NCBI RefSeq assembly: GCF_030295745.1
Contig: NZ_AP027291.1
Location: 1,426,001-1,490,000 of the forward strand
Reading direction: 5' to 3'
From: Mycolicibacterium sp. TUM20985
GTDB lineage: Bacteria; Actinomycetota; Actinomycetes; Mycobacteriales; Mycobacteriaceae
Length of the DNA stretch: 64,000 nucleotides
This document shows, piece after piece, positions 9,253 to 18,196 of the stretch. A program made the translations under genes and the position numbers. The notes below the pieces were generated by a model. It made no database searches and was not told the DNA's origin. It worked only from the letters and a program-made list of their open reading frames with translations. Each line of letters begins with the position of its first letter. Position 1 is the first letter of the stretch.

Positions 9253-9291
9253 ACTTGGAAAAAACAAGTATTAGGTTGGAAAAACAAATTG
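9253..9291. promoter_or_regulatory. HxlR-type operator region in divergent promoter
   Basis: ACTTG (9253-9257) and CAAGT (9265-9269) flank a seven-base GAAAAAA spacer, and a related TTGGAAAAACAAAT follows at 9276. The pair TTGGAAAAAACAA / TTGGAAAAACAA is a near-perfect direct repeat offset by 21 bp (two helical turns). This A-rich block in a GC-rich genome lies between a regulator and its divergent neighbours, as expected for an autoregulated HxlR operator. Confidence 0.6.
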
Positions 9292-9308
9292 GAGCGTACG
9301 ATGAGTCC

Positions 9309-9956
9309 ATGCCATCCCGTTCCTACGGCCAGTACTGCGCAATCGCCAAGAGTCTCGACGTGATGGGCGATCGGTGGACGCTGCTCATCGTCCGTGAATT
9401 GCTGGACGGACCAAGGCGATACGGCGATTTGCTGTCGCGGCTCACACCCATTGCGACCGACATGCTGGCCGGAAGGTTGCGTCACATGGAGGCGCACGGA
9501 TTGGTCCGCAAACGCGAACTGCCGCAGCCGGTGTCGGTGACCGTGTACGAACTCACCGACGATGGTCAGGCGTTGGAGGACGTCATCGATGCAATCGCGC
9601 GGTGGGGGCGCCCGCTTCTCGAGTCCCGAGGCCCCAGCGAAGTCGTGCGGCCCGAATGGCTGGTCCGCGCGGTGCGGGCCTACGTTCGGGCCGACCGCGG
9701 CGGTCCGCCAACGACCATCCAACTCGTCACGCCCGAGGGCCGTGTCACGGTCGTGATCAGTCCGGACGCAGTCGACGTCGTCGACGACGACGTCCGGCCC
9801 GATGTCACCCTGACCGGATCAGCCGAGTCACTCGCCGCGGCAATGGATCCGAGGCGCATCACGGAGTTGGTCGAGTCGGGCGTTCTGACGGTCGACGGTA
9901 CCCCTCGCGCGGTGCGCCGGGCCGGAGGGCTCTTCGCGGTCCCGCGCGGGTCATGA
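9309..9956 (+). CDS. HxlR-family winged-helix regulator with SCP2-like C-terminal domain
   Basis: 215 residues from the ATG at 9309. The HxlR hallmark is clear: YGQYCAIAKSLDVMGDRWTLLIVRELLDGPRRYGDLLSRL, with the conserved Cys as possible thiol sensor, followed by the wing (MEAHGLVRKRELPQP) and the ELTDDGQAL segment. The second half (IQLVTPEGRVTVVISPDAVDVV, then DVTLTGSAESLAAAM) resembles a sterol-carrier-protein-2-like sensor domain found in some actinobacterial HxlR proteins. A TTG start at 9255 is possible but would include the operator, so the ATG is preferred. It faces away from the DUF3237/SnoaL pair, its probable target. Confidence 0.85.
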   Translation: MPSRSYGQYCAIAKSLDVMGDRWTLLIVRELLDGPRRYGDLLSRLTPIATDMLAGRLRHMEAHGLVRKRELPQPVSVTVYELTDDGQALEDVIDAIARWGRPLLESRGPSEVVRPEWLVRAVRAYVRADRGGPPTTIQLVTPEGRVTVVISPDAVDVVDDDVRPDVTLTGSAESLAAAMDPRRITELVESGVLTVDGTPRAVRRAGGLFAVPRGS

Positions 9957-9966
9957 CACCTCCCCG

Positions 9967-11199
9967 TCAACCGGCCGGTTCGGGCTCCCTGTCCAACTGG
10001 CGTAGGGCAGGCAGGAACACAGCCACCACACCGAGCAGCAGCATGGGCAGCGACAGCGCGAGGAACGTCGTGTGCAGGCCGGCGGTGTCGGCGAGCGGCC
10101 CCGCGATGACCAGTCCCAGCGGGCCGGCGGCATAGGCGAGTGAACCCATCACCCCGACCACGCGTCCGCGCAGGTGAGCCGGCGCGCGGGTCTGCATGAC
10201 GTAGTTGTAGATCGGGGCGATCGGCCCGTAGACGAAGCCGACGACCGCACACAGCACCAAGATCACCGGCAGGGGTGGCAGGAACGCGATGACGGTCATC
10301 GACACACCGAGAACCAGCAACGCGATCAGCATGATGGTCCGTCGGTTCGTGTACCGCGACAGCACCGCGTAGCCAAGCGCACCGATCAGACCGCCGACGC
10401 TCAAGGCCATCAGCACCCAACCCAGTTGCGCGGGCTCGTCGCGGTCGGTGAAGTACTTGGGGAACAGCACGCTCTCCATCGGCATGTACAGCCCCGTCGC
10501 GGCGAGGTCGACGAAGGCCAGCGTCCGCAGCACCGGTGTCCGCCAGACGAATCGGAGTCCCTCGACGATGCCCGCCCACACCTGAGGCAGGTGTTCGCGG
10601 TTCGGGTTGCCCGCACCCTCGAGTCGCAACACCGCGATGGCGGCGATGGACAACCCGAACGCCCCCGCCGTCACCCACATGGTGTCGATACCCCCGAGGG
10701 TCGTGATCAGCAGGCCGCCGATACCGGGTCCGACGATGTAGGCGAGGTTGAACACCGCCTCGTACACGCTGTTGGCATGATCCAGCGTCCATCCGGCGCG
10801 TTGGGCCGCCTCGGGGAGCATGGTCTCCCTGGCCGTCATCCCGGCAGGGTCGAAGAAGGCGCCCAGTGCGGCCAGGCCGGCCAGGACGGCGACGTCGATG
10901 GCGTCGACGCCGAAGGTCAGCGCGATCACTGGCACGGCGATCACCGACAACGCCGAGAGCGCGTCGGAGATCATCGACACCCGTCGGCGCCCGAGGTAGT
11001 CGACCGCGGCACCCGCGATCAGCGTGGCGACCAGCAGCGGCAGCGTGCCCGCCATCGCCACCACCGAGGCCTCGACGGCGGACCCGTTGCGCTGCAAGAC
11101 CAGCCACGGAAACGCGACGAGCGAGATGCCGTTGCCCGCCCCGGCCGACAGGGCTGCGAAGAAGATCAGGAACAGCGGCCCACGGTTCTTGGTGATCAT
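9967..11199 (-). CDS. tap: MFS multidrug efflux transporter, Tap-like
   Basis: 410-residue major facilitator protein with about twelve hydrophobic segments. The motif-A equivalent in the 2-3 loop is [11 protein letters not shown] and its second-half echo [33 protein letters not shown] is typical of the Tap/DHA3 branch. The family exports drugs (tetracycline and aminoglycosides for mycobacterial Tap). Position between the cyp130 region and udgB matches Rv1258c. The two genes diverge across a 75-bp region. Regulation by WhiB7 is known for Tap in M. tuberculosis but the promoter here does not clearly show it. Confidence 0.82.
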   Translation of the reverse strand: MITKNRGPLFLIFFAALSAGAGNGISLVAFPWLVLQRNGSAVEASVVAMAGTLPLLVATLIAGAAVDYLGRRRVSMISDALSALSVIAVPVIALTFGVDAIDVAVLAGLAALGAFFDPAGMTARETMLPEAAQRAGWTLDHANSVYEAVFNLAYIVGPGIGGLLITTLGGIDTMWVTAGAFGLSIAAIAVLRLEGAGNPNREHLPQVWAGIVEGLRFVWRTPVLRTLAFVDLAATGLYMPMESVLFPKYFTDRDEPAQLGWVLMALSVGGLIGALGYAVLSRYTNRRTIMLIALLVLGVSMTVIAFLPPLPVILVLCAVVGFVYGPIAPIYNYVMQTRAPAHLRGRVVGVMGSLAYAAGPLGLVIAGPLADTAGLHTTFLALSLPMLLLGVVAVFLPALRQLDREPEPAG

Positions 11200-11274
11200 G
11201 AGTTATCGCGGCTGAATCTAGCAGCGTGCCTGCCCCGGCGGCGACGTAATTACCTGCACGTGCACAGTGGTGGC

Positions 11275-12126
11275 GTGACCTTGGCACATCCGCGAACGGG
11301 CGAGCCGTTCGATTCGCCCGTGCCCCCGGGGACCGGCTGGCCCGGTGATCCGGCCCTACCCGAGACGCCGGTGGCGACGACGCCCGCGTGGGTGCGGGCC
11401 CTGGCGAAGCGATGCGGCTCGGTCGATGCGCTGGACGCCGAGGTCAGCGTGTGCCGGGCGTGTCGGCGGTTGGTCGAGTGGCGCGAGAAGGTGGCGGTCG
11501 AGAAGCGCCGGTCCTTTGCCGACGAACCCTATTGGGGCAGGCCAGTTTCCGGTTTCGGTTCGGTCACACCGAAGATCCTCGTCGTGGGCCTCGCGCCGGC
11601 TGCCAACGGCGCCAATCGGACCGGCCGCGTGTTCACCGGCGACCGCAGCGGCGACTTCCTCTTCGCCGCGCTGCACCGCGCCGGCCTGGCGAGCTCACCA
11701 CTGAGTGTCGATGCGGCAGACGGCCTGATGCTCAACGACACTCGCGTGGTGGCCGCCGTCCGCTGCGCGCCCCCGGACAACGCCCCCACGCCGGAGGAGC
11801 GTACGACGTGTGCACCCTGGCTGGATGCCGAGTGGCGGCTCGTCGGCCCCGGTGTGCGGGTGATCATCGCGCTGGGCGGGTTCGCCTGGCGGGTCGCGAT
11901 CGACATGGTTCGCGCGGGCGGCGGGGTGGTCAGCAGGCCACTGCCCAAGTTCGGGCACCTGGCGGTCGCGATGCTCGGGGAGATCGCGCTGATCGGCTGC
12001 TATCACCCGAGCCAGCAGAACACCTTCACCGGACGCCTCACCCCGGCGATGCTCGACGAGGTCTTCGATACCGCCACACGAATCGCGGGGGTGGGGAACG
12101 ATCGCGGCGGATCGGCGGTTGAATGA
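11275..12126 (+). CDS. udgB: Uracil-DNA glycosylase, family 5 (UdgB)
   Basis: 283 residues. Family-5 features are visible: an iron-sulfur site beginning C60-x2-C63 ([10 protein letters not shown]) with further Cys at VRCAPP and TTCAPW; motif 1 [19 protein letters not shown], in which Ala replaces the catalytic acid of other UDG families; and motif 2 [13 protein letters not shown]. It removes uracil, hypoxanthine and related deaminated bases from DNA. The GTG at 11275 gives the family's usual length; the frame remains open for another 367 codons upstream, antisense to the efflux pump, which is not coding. The stop is 3 nt from the next gene. Confidence 0.9.
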   Translation: MTLAHPRTGEPFDSPVPPGTGWPGDPALPETPVATTPAWVRALAKRCGSVDALDAEVSVCRACRRLVEWREKVAVEKRRSFADEPYWGRPVSGFGSVTPKILVVGLAPAANGANRTGRVFTGDRSGDFLFAALHRAGLASSPLSVDAADGLMLNDTRVVAAVRCAPPDNAPTPEERTTCAPWLDAEWRLVGPGVRVIIALGGFAWRVAIDMVRAGGGVVSRPLPKFGHLAVAMLGEIALIGCYHPSQQNTFTGRLTPAMLDEVFDTATRIAGVGNDRGGSAVE

Positions 12127-12129
12127 ACC

Positions 12130-13182
12130 GTGCGCCTCTCGGTACTAGACCTCGTCCCCGTCCGCAGTGACCAGACCACCTCCGATGCCCTCGCGGCGAC
12201 CGCGCGTCTCGCCAAGACCGCCGACGAGCTGGGCTACACGCGGTTCTGGGTGGCCGAGCACCACAACATGCCCGCGGTGGCGGCGACCAGTCCGCCGGTG
12301 GTCATCGCCTACCTCGCCGCCCAGACCACCCAGGTGCGGCTGGGCTCCGGCGGGGTGATGCTGCCCAACCACGCGCCGCTGGCGGTGGCCGAGCAGTTCG
12401 CGCTGCTCGAGGCGGCCGCGCCAGGGCGCATCGACCTCGGCATCGGCCGCGCACCGGGTTCGGATCCGGTGACGTCGATGGCGCTGCGCGGCGCGGCGGG
12501 CAGGGACGATTCGGACATCGAGAACTTCCCGCAATATCTGGACGACGTGGCCGCGCTGATGAGCACCACCGGCGTCAAGGTGGCGTTGCGCGGTCGCGGA
12601 CTCCTCGATCAGAACTACGTGCTCAAGGCCACGCCCGCCGCCGCCAGCGAGCCACGGCTGTGGCTGCTCGGCTCGTCGTTGTACTCGGCCCACCTCGCCG
12701 CGGCGAAGGGCCTGCCGTACGTGTTCGCCCACCACTTCTCGGGTCAGGGCACCGAGGAGGCGCTCGACACCTATCGCTCGGAGTTCCGGCCGAGTGACCT
12801 CGCGGCCGAACCCACCACGTTCATGACGGTCAACGCCTCGGTCGCACCCACCAGCGAGGAGGCGATGGACCTGATGCTGCCGAATCTGCACATGATGGCC
12901 TTTCTGCGCACCGGTCAGCCGCTGCGCGCCCTCGACCTCGTAGAGGACGCAAGGGTCGTCGAACTGAGCCACCAGCAGCAGGCCATCGTCGGCGCCGGCC
13001 TGGAACGGGCCATCGTCGGTTCACCGACCGAGGCGGCTGACCAGATACGTTCTCTGGCAACCCATTTCGGCGTCGACGAGGTGATGGTCAACCCGGTCGG
13101 TTCGGCCTTCCGTGGCGTCGACCCCCGCACGGCGCCCGCGCGCGACGAGACGCTGGAACTGTTGGCCAAGGAGCTCTTCTAG
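12130..13182 (+). CDS. LLM-class flavin-dependent oxidoreductase
   Basis: 350 residues with the luciferase-like monooxygenase pattern: LSVLDLVPVRSD at the start, TADELGYTRFWVAEHHNMP, then LGSGGVMLPNHAPLAVAEQFALLEAAAPGRIDLGIGRAPG, which is characteristic of the YhbW-like subgroup. Cofactor is FMN or F420 by family; the substrate is unknown. The GTG start lies 3 nt after the udgB stop, implying one transcript. The stop shares the palindrome CTAG with the stop of the converging nitroreductase-like gene. Confidence 0.88.
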   Translation: MRLSVLDLVPVRSDQTTSDALAATARLAKTADELGYTRFWVAEHHNMPAVAATSPPVVIAYLAAQTTQVRLGSGGVMLPNHAPLAVAEQFALLEAAAPGRIDLGIGRAPGSDPVTSMALRGAAGRDDSDIENFPQYLDDVAALMSTTGVKVALRGRGLLDQNYVLKATPAAASEPRLWLLGSSLYSAHLAAAKGLPYVFAHHFSGQGTEEALDTYRSEFRPSDLAAEPTTFMTVNASVAPTSEEAMDLMLPNLHMMAFLRTGQPLRALDLVEDARVVELSHQQQAIVGAGLERAIVGSPTEAADQIRSLATHFGVDEVMVNPVGSAFRGVDPRTAPARDETLELLAKELF

Positions 13183-13625
13183 GGCGTCAGCGCGATGATT
13201 GGGATCGGTCGGCTGGTTCGCTTCTGATATCCGTCGTAGCGCTGGGAGTTGTTGTCGTTGACCAACTTCCACAGCCGGGCGTAATCCGGGTCGTCGGGCC
13301 CGACGATCCGTGCCGTGGCGGGCATCCGCTTGGGCCCGATGTTGATCTCGACGTTCGGGTTCGCCTTCAGGTTGAAGTACCAACCGGGCGCCTTCGGGTC
13401 CCCGCCCTTCGAGGCGACGACGTGGTACGCCCCGCCGTCGAGGGCGTAGCTCAGCGCGTGCGTCCGCGCGATGCCCGTCTTGGCACCGACGGTGTGCAGC
13501 AGCAGAATCGGCGCCTGACCCGGAATCCGGTGGCCGATCCAGCCGTTGGTCTTGCGGTAGATCGCATCGTGGACCTTCAGCAGCGGTAGGCCGAGGTAAC
13601 GCTCCCATACGGGCATGTTGCTCAT
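13179..13625 (-). CDS. Deazaflavin (F420)-dependent nitroreductase-family protein
   Basis: 148 residues with the Ddn/DUF385 split-barrel pattern: LLLHTVGAKTGIARTHALSYALDGGAYHVVASKGGDPKAPGWYFNLKANP, covering the phosphate-binding GAKTG and the GG...P.W..NL.ANP segment. Members bind cofactor F420 and reduce quinones or nitroimidazoles. Counterpart of Rv1261c by position. It converges on the LLM gene with stops overlapping at CTAG, so there is no room for a conventional terminator between them. Confidence 0.88.
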   Translation of the reverse strand: MSNMPVWERYLGLPLLKVHDAIYRKTNGWIGHRIPGQAPILLLHTVGAKTGIARTHALSYALDGGAYHVVASKGGDPKAPGWYFNLKANPNVEINIGPKRMPATARIVGPDDPDYARLWKLVNDNNSQRYDGYQKRTSRPIPIIALTP

Positions 13626-13667
13626 GAGGGTCAGTCTGTCACCCGTTCGCCACGAGAGGCTTCCGCT

Positions 13668-14090
13668 CTAGTCGAGGCCGGCGAGCGCGTCGCGCAGAAT
13701 GCGTGCAGTCGCTTCGCGGTCGGGATCGCGGCGGACCACCAGGCCCTTGGCGAAGGACAGTTTGTCCCCGGTCTTGCGAGGTGCCACGTGCAGATGGATG
13801 TGGAAGACGCTCTGGAACGCCGCCTTCCCGTCGTTGACGACGATGTTGTTGCCGTCGGCGTGCAGCTGCGACGCGCGGGCCGCTCGGCCGATGCGCTGGC
13901 CAATTCGGATCAGGCCGGCGACCGTGTCGGCGGGGGTGTCGGTCAGGTCGACGGTGTGCGCCTTGGGGATGACCAGCACGTGGCCACGGACGATGGGCCG
14001 GATGTCGAGGATGGCCAGGTAGTCGTCGTCGGTGTAGATGCGGAGGGCCGGCGCATCACCGGCGACGATGGCACAGAACACGCAGGGCAT
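13668..14090 (-). CDS. HIT-family nucleotide hydrolase/transferase
   Basis: 140 residues with CVFCAIVAGDAPAL at the N-terminus (the C-x2-C zinc pair of Hint-like proteins), RPIVRGHVLVIPKAHTVDL, and the catalytic histidine triad as HIHLHVAP (H97, H99, H101). The family hydrolyses AMP-linked substrates. Counterpart of Rv1262c by position. The gene precedes the nitroreductase-like gene on the minus strand with a 42-bp gap and is divergent from the amidase 44 bp away. Confidence 0.92.
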   Translation of the reverse strand: MPCVFCAIVAGDAPALRIYTDDDYLAILDIRPIVRGHVLVIPKAHTVDLTDTPADTVAGLIRIGQRIGRAARASQLHADGNNIVVNDGKAAFQSVFHIHLHVAPRKTGDKLSFAKGLVVRRDPDREATARILRDALAGLD

Positions 14091-14134
14091 GGGGCCACCG
14101 TAGTAGCCCGGTCCGCGGGACTACCGTTGCGCGG

Positions 14135-15526
14135 GTGGACCCTCGCGAACTCGCCTTCACCGGCGCGGCCGAACAGGCGCGGCTGCTGGCCTCGGGCGCG
14201 GTCACGGCGCCTGCCCTGTTGGACGTGTACCTCGACCGGATCGCGCGACTCGACCGCGAGTTGCGTTCCTACCGCACCGTTCTCGCCGATAGCGCGCGCC
14301 GGGAGGCCGCTGCCGCACAGGACCGGCTGGACGCGGGTGAGCGCCTGCCCCTGCTCGGCGTGCCGGTCGCGATCAAGGATGACACCGACGTGGCGGGCGA
14401 AACGACCACCTACGGCAGCAGCGCGCACGGCCCGGCGCCCACCCACGATTCCGAGGTGGTGCGGCGCCTGCGCGAGGCGGGTGCCGTGATCCTCGGCAAG
14501 ACGTCGGTGCCCGAACTGATGATTTGGCCGTTCACCGAGACCGTCACCTTCGGTGCCACGCGCAACCCATGGCGCACCGACGTCGCGCCGGGGGGCAGCA
14601 GCGGCGGAAGCGCCGCGGCGGTGGCGGCAGGTCTGGCCGCGCTCGCCTCGGGCTCCGACGGGATGGGCTCGATCCGGATCCCGTCGACGTGGTGCGGTCT
14701 GTTCGGGATCAAGCCGCAGCGCGACCGGATATCGCTGGCGCCGCACGAGGGGGCCTGGTCCGGGTTGAGCGTCTACGGCCCGATCGCCAGGACCGTCGAG
14801 GACGCGGCGCTGTTCCTCGACGTCACCTCGGCGCTGCCCGGCCCAGACGGTGGTTTCGTGGCGGCGGCCGCGCGGGAACCGGGACGGCTGCGAGTCGCCT
14901 TGAGCACCAAGGTGCCACCTCCGCTGACCGCCTGGGTCGGCAGGCCGCAGCGCGATGCGGTCCGCGAGGCGGGCGAGCTGCTGCGCGACCTCGGGCACGA
15001 CGTGATTGAGCGGGATCCCGACTATCCACCGAGTGCTGTTCTCGGGCAAGCACTTCCGCGCTACTTCCGCGGTGTACACGACGATGCGGCGGCCCTCCCG
15101 CGACGCGAGCGGCTGGATCGTCGCACCCGTGCGTTCGCCAGGGTCGGTGCGCTGGTGTCGGATCGGCGGTTGGCGTCGATGCGCGTCGCTGAGGCGGACG
15201 TCACCGCCCGCGTCACCAGCATCTTCGACGACGTCGACGTGGTCCTCACTCCGGGCACCGCGATGGGGCCGTCCCGCATCGGTGCCTACCAACGTCGCGG
15301 CGCGATCTCGACACTGGCGTTGGTGGCGGCCCGGGTGCCGTTCCAGGCCATGTTCAACGTGACGGGCCAGCCCGCCGCGGTCGTGCCGTGGGGACTCGAC
15401 GCGCATGGCGTTCCGACGTCGATCCAGTTGGTGGGCCGACCGTTCGACGAGTCGACCCTGCTGTCGCTGGGGGCACAGCTCGAGTCGGCGCGGCCGTGGG
15501 CGCACCGCCGTCCCCCGGTGAGCTGA
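14135..15526 (+). CDS. amiB2: Amidase-signature family amidase (AmiB2-like)
   Basis: 463 residues with the Ser-Ser-Lys amidase fold: catalytic Lys81 in GVPVAIKDDTDVAG, the Gly/Ser-rich signature PGGSSGGSAAAVAAG (residues 152-166, cis-Ser at about 156) and the nucleophile S179 in SDGMGSIRIPSTWCG. The GSDGMGS variant differs slightly from the usual GSDTGGS. The family hydrolyses amides; the substrate is unknown. The start is the GTG at 14135 with no obvious Shine-Dalgarno. Counterpart of Rv1263 by position. It converges on the oxygenase-like gene with only 3 nt between stops. Confidence 0.9.
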   Translation: MDPRELAFTGAAEQARLLASGAVTAPALLDVYLDRIARLDRELRSYRTVLADSARREAAAAQDRLDAGERLPLLGVPVAIKDDTDVAGETTTYGSSAHGPAPTHDSEVVRRLREAGAVILGKTSVPELMIWPFTETVTFGATRNPWRTDVAPGGSSGGSAAAVAAGLAALASGSDGMGSIRIPSTWCGLFGIKPQRDRISLAPHEGAWSGLSVYGPIARTVEDAALFLDVTSALPGPDGGFVAAAAREPGRLRVALSTKVPPPLTAWVGRPQRDAVREAGELLRDLGHDVIERDPDYPPSAVLGQALPRYFRGVHDDAAALPRRERLDRRTRAFARVGALVSDRRLASMRVAEADVTARVTSIFDDVDVVLTPGTAMGPSRIGAYQRRGAISTLALVAARVPFQAMFNVTGQPAAVVPWGLDAHGVPTSIQLVGRPFDESTLLSLGAQLESARPWAHRRPPVS

Positions 15527-15529
15527 GGA

Positions 15530-16444
15530 CTAGCTGGTCGACACGGGTTGCGTAGGCGGCACGTCGGCCACGTGGCCGGTGGTCTCGCCGACACCGTCGA
15601 ACAGCGCGGCGACGTCGTCGGGAACCGGTGCGAGGGCCGCTGCCGAGACGAACTGGCGGATGGTCGACCCGGTGCAACGTCCGTCGACGTTTCGCGCACC
15701 GAGCCCCGCCCTGATGTCGTCGATGTCGACTGTCCGGAAGTCGATCGAGAAGCGGGTCCGACCGCTGTCGTTCGGCACGTTCGATTGCAGGTGATGTCCG
15801 GAGAACTGGAGCATCCCACCGACCGGAGTGATGAGCACCGTGGCCGAGAACGGGTTCACCGTCTCGGTCGGTCCGGGGAGCGTGCGGGCGTCGCCACTGT
15901 CCTGGGCATGCCACACCAGGTGGTCGTACTCCTCGGAGCCGTTGGCGATCGCTTGGTTGAAGTACTCCGGGTGCAGAGCCAGCGCGTTGTCTTCGCTGAC
16001 GTCGTACACCGGCATCCAGTAGTTGAGCTGTGCCAGCGGTGCGGAGTACCACGTGTCGCGGTGCGGCTGGCAGGTCAGCGCCAGACCGGTCGCCAGGTAG
16101 TCGTCGCTCGTCGAGATGCGTAGTCGCGGCGCGTCGAAGTACGTCGTCTCCGGGTCGCACCCGCGCTCGACGAGGAGTTGCTGGACCAGGCGACGGGTGT
16201 CGGGGTGATAGCGGAAGCGGGGCTCGAGCGCCTCGACGATGGCGGCGTATTCGGGGCCGGGAAGGTCGAACTGCGCCAGCTCGGGGTCGCGACCGCCGAA
16301 CGCTTCGCTAATTAACGTTCTAGCAAATAGTACGAGGGAAGTCGCCGCCGCCGTGGGAGAGGTGACGTTGATGGCGCCGCCGTATATGTGCGCACGCCGC
16401 AAGGGACCGGCGACGGGCTGGTCGAACTGCACGGCGATGGGCAC
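15530..16444 (-). CDS. Putative Fe(II)/2-oxoglutarate-dependent oxygenase
   Basis: 304 residues not clearly belonging to a named enzyme. A metal-site pattern is visible: H128-R-D130 (CQPHRDTWYS), a distal His at 217 or 218 (MLQFSGHHLQSN) and an Arg downstream (R229 to R237, in GRTRFSIDFRTVD) that could bind 2-oxoglutarate, as in PhyH-type dioxygenases. The stretch NYWMPVYDVSEDNALALHP between them fits the jelly-roll core. The GTG start has AAGGA eight bases upstream. It lies just downstream of the glycosylase gene on the same strand, with its own AT-rich promoter region. It has no counterpart in the remembered M. tuberculosis order, so it is an accessory gene. Confidence 0.6.
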   Translation of the reverse strand: MPIAVQFDQPVAGPLRRAHIYGGAINVTSPTAAATSLVLFARTLISEAFGGRDPELAQFDLPGPEYAAIVEALEPRFRYHPDTRRLVQQLLVERGCDPETTYFDAPRLRISTSDDYLATGLALTCQPHRDTWYSAPLAQLNYWMPVYDVSEDNALALHPEYFNQAIANGSEEYDHLVWHAQDSGDARTLPGPTETVNPFSATVLITPVGGMLQFSGHHLQSNVPNDSGRTRFSIDFRTVDIDDIRAGLGARNVDGRCTGSTIRQFVSAAALAPVPDDVAALFDGVGETTGHVADVPPTQPVSTS

Positions 16445-16491
16445 GGACGTGATCCTTGACTCGGTTGACGCTAACTTCAGCGTAGTCGCTC

Positions 16492-16497
16492 AGTATA
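16492..16497 (-). promoter_or_regulatory. Candidate -10 element for the oxygenase-like gene
   Basis: TATACT on the minus strand, 48 bases before the GTG start, within the most AT-rich part of this neighbourhood. No convincing -35 hexamer is seen, so it is a candidate only. Confidence 0.35.
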
Positions 16498-16510
16498 CCG
16501 AAAACTGGCG

Positions 16511-16993
16511 TTATACGACTTCGCGCCACCTGTCCAGCTTGTCGGCGAAGGTCATCGGCAAAGCACCGCTGCTCGACGGCAGTCGCACAGCGGGCAGGTC
16601 GGTCCGGACGTTTCGCTCGAACAGCTCGAATGCCGTCAACCCGTTGACGAAGATCCGCCGAATGCCGTCATGCTGGGTCAACAGGGGCCCGAGGTCATTG
16701 ACCACCAGGGTCTTGCGGTCGATCTTTGCATCCAGGCTGCCCACTCGCCGGCATTGGTGGACGACGTCCCACAGCGCCACCCCATGCCCCGTCAGCACGT
16801 CGATTCTTTGCTCGTAGGGGAGATCGGCGTCGAACCCGAACAGCGTTCCCACGAGCGGCCAGAACTGGTTGCGCCGATTGGCGTAGTACTCACCCGCGAG
16901 CAATGACCGCTCGCTGGGGAACGACCCGAGCAGCAGGACCCGAGCGCCGTCGCCGACGACGGGTGGCAGGCCTTCGCGCAACGGTTGGGTCAT
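16511..16993 (-). CDS. DNA-deoxyinosine (hypoxanthine) glycosylase, UDG family 6-like
   Basis: 160 residues starting at the ATG at 16993. The region [30 protein letters not shown] (about residues 20-49), with [21 protein letters not shown] after it, is the signature of the hypoxanthine-DNA glycosylase group of the uracil-glycosylase superfamily, which removes deaminated adenine from DNA. C-terminal LPSSSGA matches the superfamily motif 2 position. The frame stays open another 97 codons upstream, but that part is antisense to the adenylyl cyclase. It is divergent from the cyclase with a 39-bp gap. Confidence 0.82.
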   Translation of the reverse strand: MTQPLREGLPPVVGDGARVLLLGSFPSERSLLAGEYYANRRNQFWPLVGTLFGFDADLPYEQRIDVLTGHGVALWDVVHQCRRVGSLDAKIDRKTLVVNDLGPLLTQHDGIRRIFVNGLTAFELFERNVRTDLPAVRLPSSSGALPMTFADKLDRWREVV

Positions 16994-17032
16994 CGAAGCG
17001 AATCCTCCCAGACCGTCGGCTACCTTGAGCCG

Positions 17033-18175
17033 GTGGGAGACGCGGCCGACACCCGGGATGACATCGAAGCATCGGGCCTGCTGGAGGGCCTCGAGGGCAC
17101 GGCGCGCGCCGAACGGGCCGAGCTGATCGAATGGTTGTCGTCGCGAGGCTTCACGACCGAGCAGATCAGGGAGTCGTTCGCGCCGATGCTGCTGGCCACG
17201 CGCCGCGCCATGGGGGATGACGGCACGCTGGTGTCGGCCCGTCAGATCAGCGCGGACACCGGCCTCGATCTGCCATTGCTGCAACGCATGATGCGCGCGG
17301 TCGGATTACCCCGGGTGGACGATCCCGACGCCGTCGTCCTGCCGAAGTCCGACGGTGACGCATTCGGCAGCGCACGGAGGTTCCTGGAGCTGGGGATCAC
17401 GCCGGATCAGGTGGTGCTCGTCCTCCAGGTCCTGGCCGAGGGGCTGACGCGGGCCGCGGACGTCATGCGGTATGCGGCGCTGGCCGCGGTGTTGCGCCCG
17501 GGCGCCACCGAGCTGGAGACCGCGATGGCCTCCGAGGCGTTGGTCGAACAGGTCGCCCCGCTACTCGCCCCGATGATCGCCGACACGCTGCGCCTCCAGC
17601 TGATGCACATCATGGAGACCGAGGCCGTCACCAATACCGAGCGCGCCGAGGGGATCCCGCTGCCCGGCGCGCGTCTGGTGACCGTCGCGTTCGCCGATCT
17701 GGTCGGGTTCACCCGGCTCGGCGAGGTCGTCCCGCCCGAGGACCTCGAGAGACTGGCGCATCGATTGGCCGATCTCGCCCGCGAGGTGGCGGTGCCTCCG
17801 GTCCGCTATGTCAAGAGCATCGGCGACGAGGTGATGTTGGTCAGCAGCGATCCCGTCGCGATGCTCGGCGCGGTCCTGGATCTGCTGCAGGCCACCGAGG
17901 CCGACGCGGACTTCCCGCGGTTGCGGGTGGGGCTGGCCACCGGAATGGCCGTCAGCCGCGCCGGTGACTGGTTCGGCAACTCGGTCAACCTGGCCAGCCG
18001 TGTGACGGGGGCGGCGCGGCCCGGCGCGATCCTGGTATCGGAGTCCACCCGTGAGGCGATCGGTGAGGTCGAAGGCATCGCGTGGTCGTTCGCGGGCGGG
18101 CGCCGCCTCAAGAACATCAAGGACGAGGTGAAGCTGTTCCGGGCCCGCAGGGCCGCCGAGCAGTCATCACCGTAG
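17033..18175 (+). CDS. Class III adenylyl cyclase, Rv1264-like pH-responsive type
   Basis: 380 residues from the GTG at 17033. An all-helical N-terminal regulatory domain of about 200 residues precedes a class IIIb cyclase domain. All catalytic positions are present and share the numbering remembered for Rv1264: metal Asp222 (FADLVGFT) and Asp265 (SIGDEV), adenine-specifying Lys261 and Asp312, and Asn319/Arg323 for the transition state (NLASRV). It makes cAMP from ATP as a homodimer; in Rv1264 the N-terminal domain represses activity at neutral pH. Upstream in-frame codons would overlap the divergent glycosylase gene, so the GTG is chosen. Stop is 21 bp from the converging acyl-CoA synthetase. 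Confidence 0.92.
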   Translation: MGDAADTRDDIEASGLLEGLEGTARAERAELIEWLSSRGFTTEQIRESFAPMLLATRRAMGDDGTLVSARQISADTGLDLPLLQRMMRAVGLPRVDDPDAVVLPKSDGDAFGSARRFLELGITPDQVVLVLQVLAEGLTRAADVMRYAALAAVLRPGATELETAMASEALVEQVAPLLAPMIADTLRLQLMHIMETEAVTNTERAEGIPLPGARLVTVAFADLVGFTRLGEVVPPEDLERLAHRLADLAREVAVPPVRYVKSIGDEVMLVSSDPVAMLGAVLDLLQATEADADFPRLRVGLATGMAVSRAGDWFGNSVNLASRVTGAARPGAILVSESTREAIGEVEGIAWSFAGGRRLKNIKDEVKLFRARRAAEQSSP

Positions 18176-18196
18176 CGGCGTGAAGTGCCTTGGCCG

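Noticed and set aside
11200..11260. WhiB7-type promoter for the Tap-like pump
   Set aside because: TAGATT at 11215-11220 (minus strand) could be a -10 and GTAATTAC lies upstream, but no acceptable -35 with the AT-rich box directly before it.
10174..11274. 367-codon upstream extension of the udgB frame
   Set aside because: Antisense to the efflux pump and without family similarity; the GTG at 11275 gives the normal UdgB length.
9680..11287. 535-codon minus-strand frame across the efflux pump
   Set aside because: Out of frame with the clear 12-helix MFS protein; composition is Arg/Gly-rich shadow.
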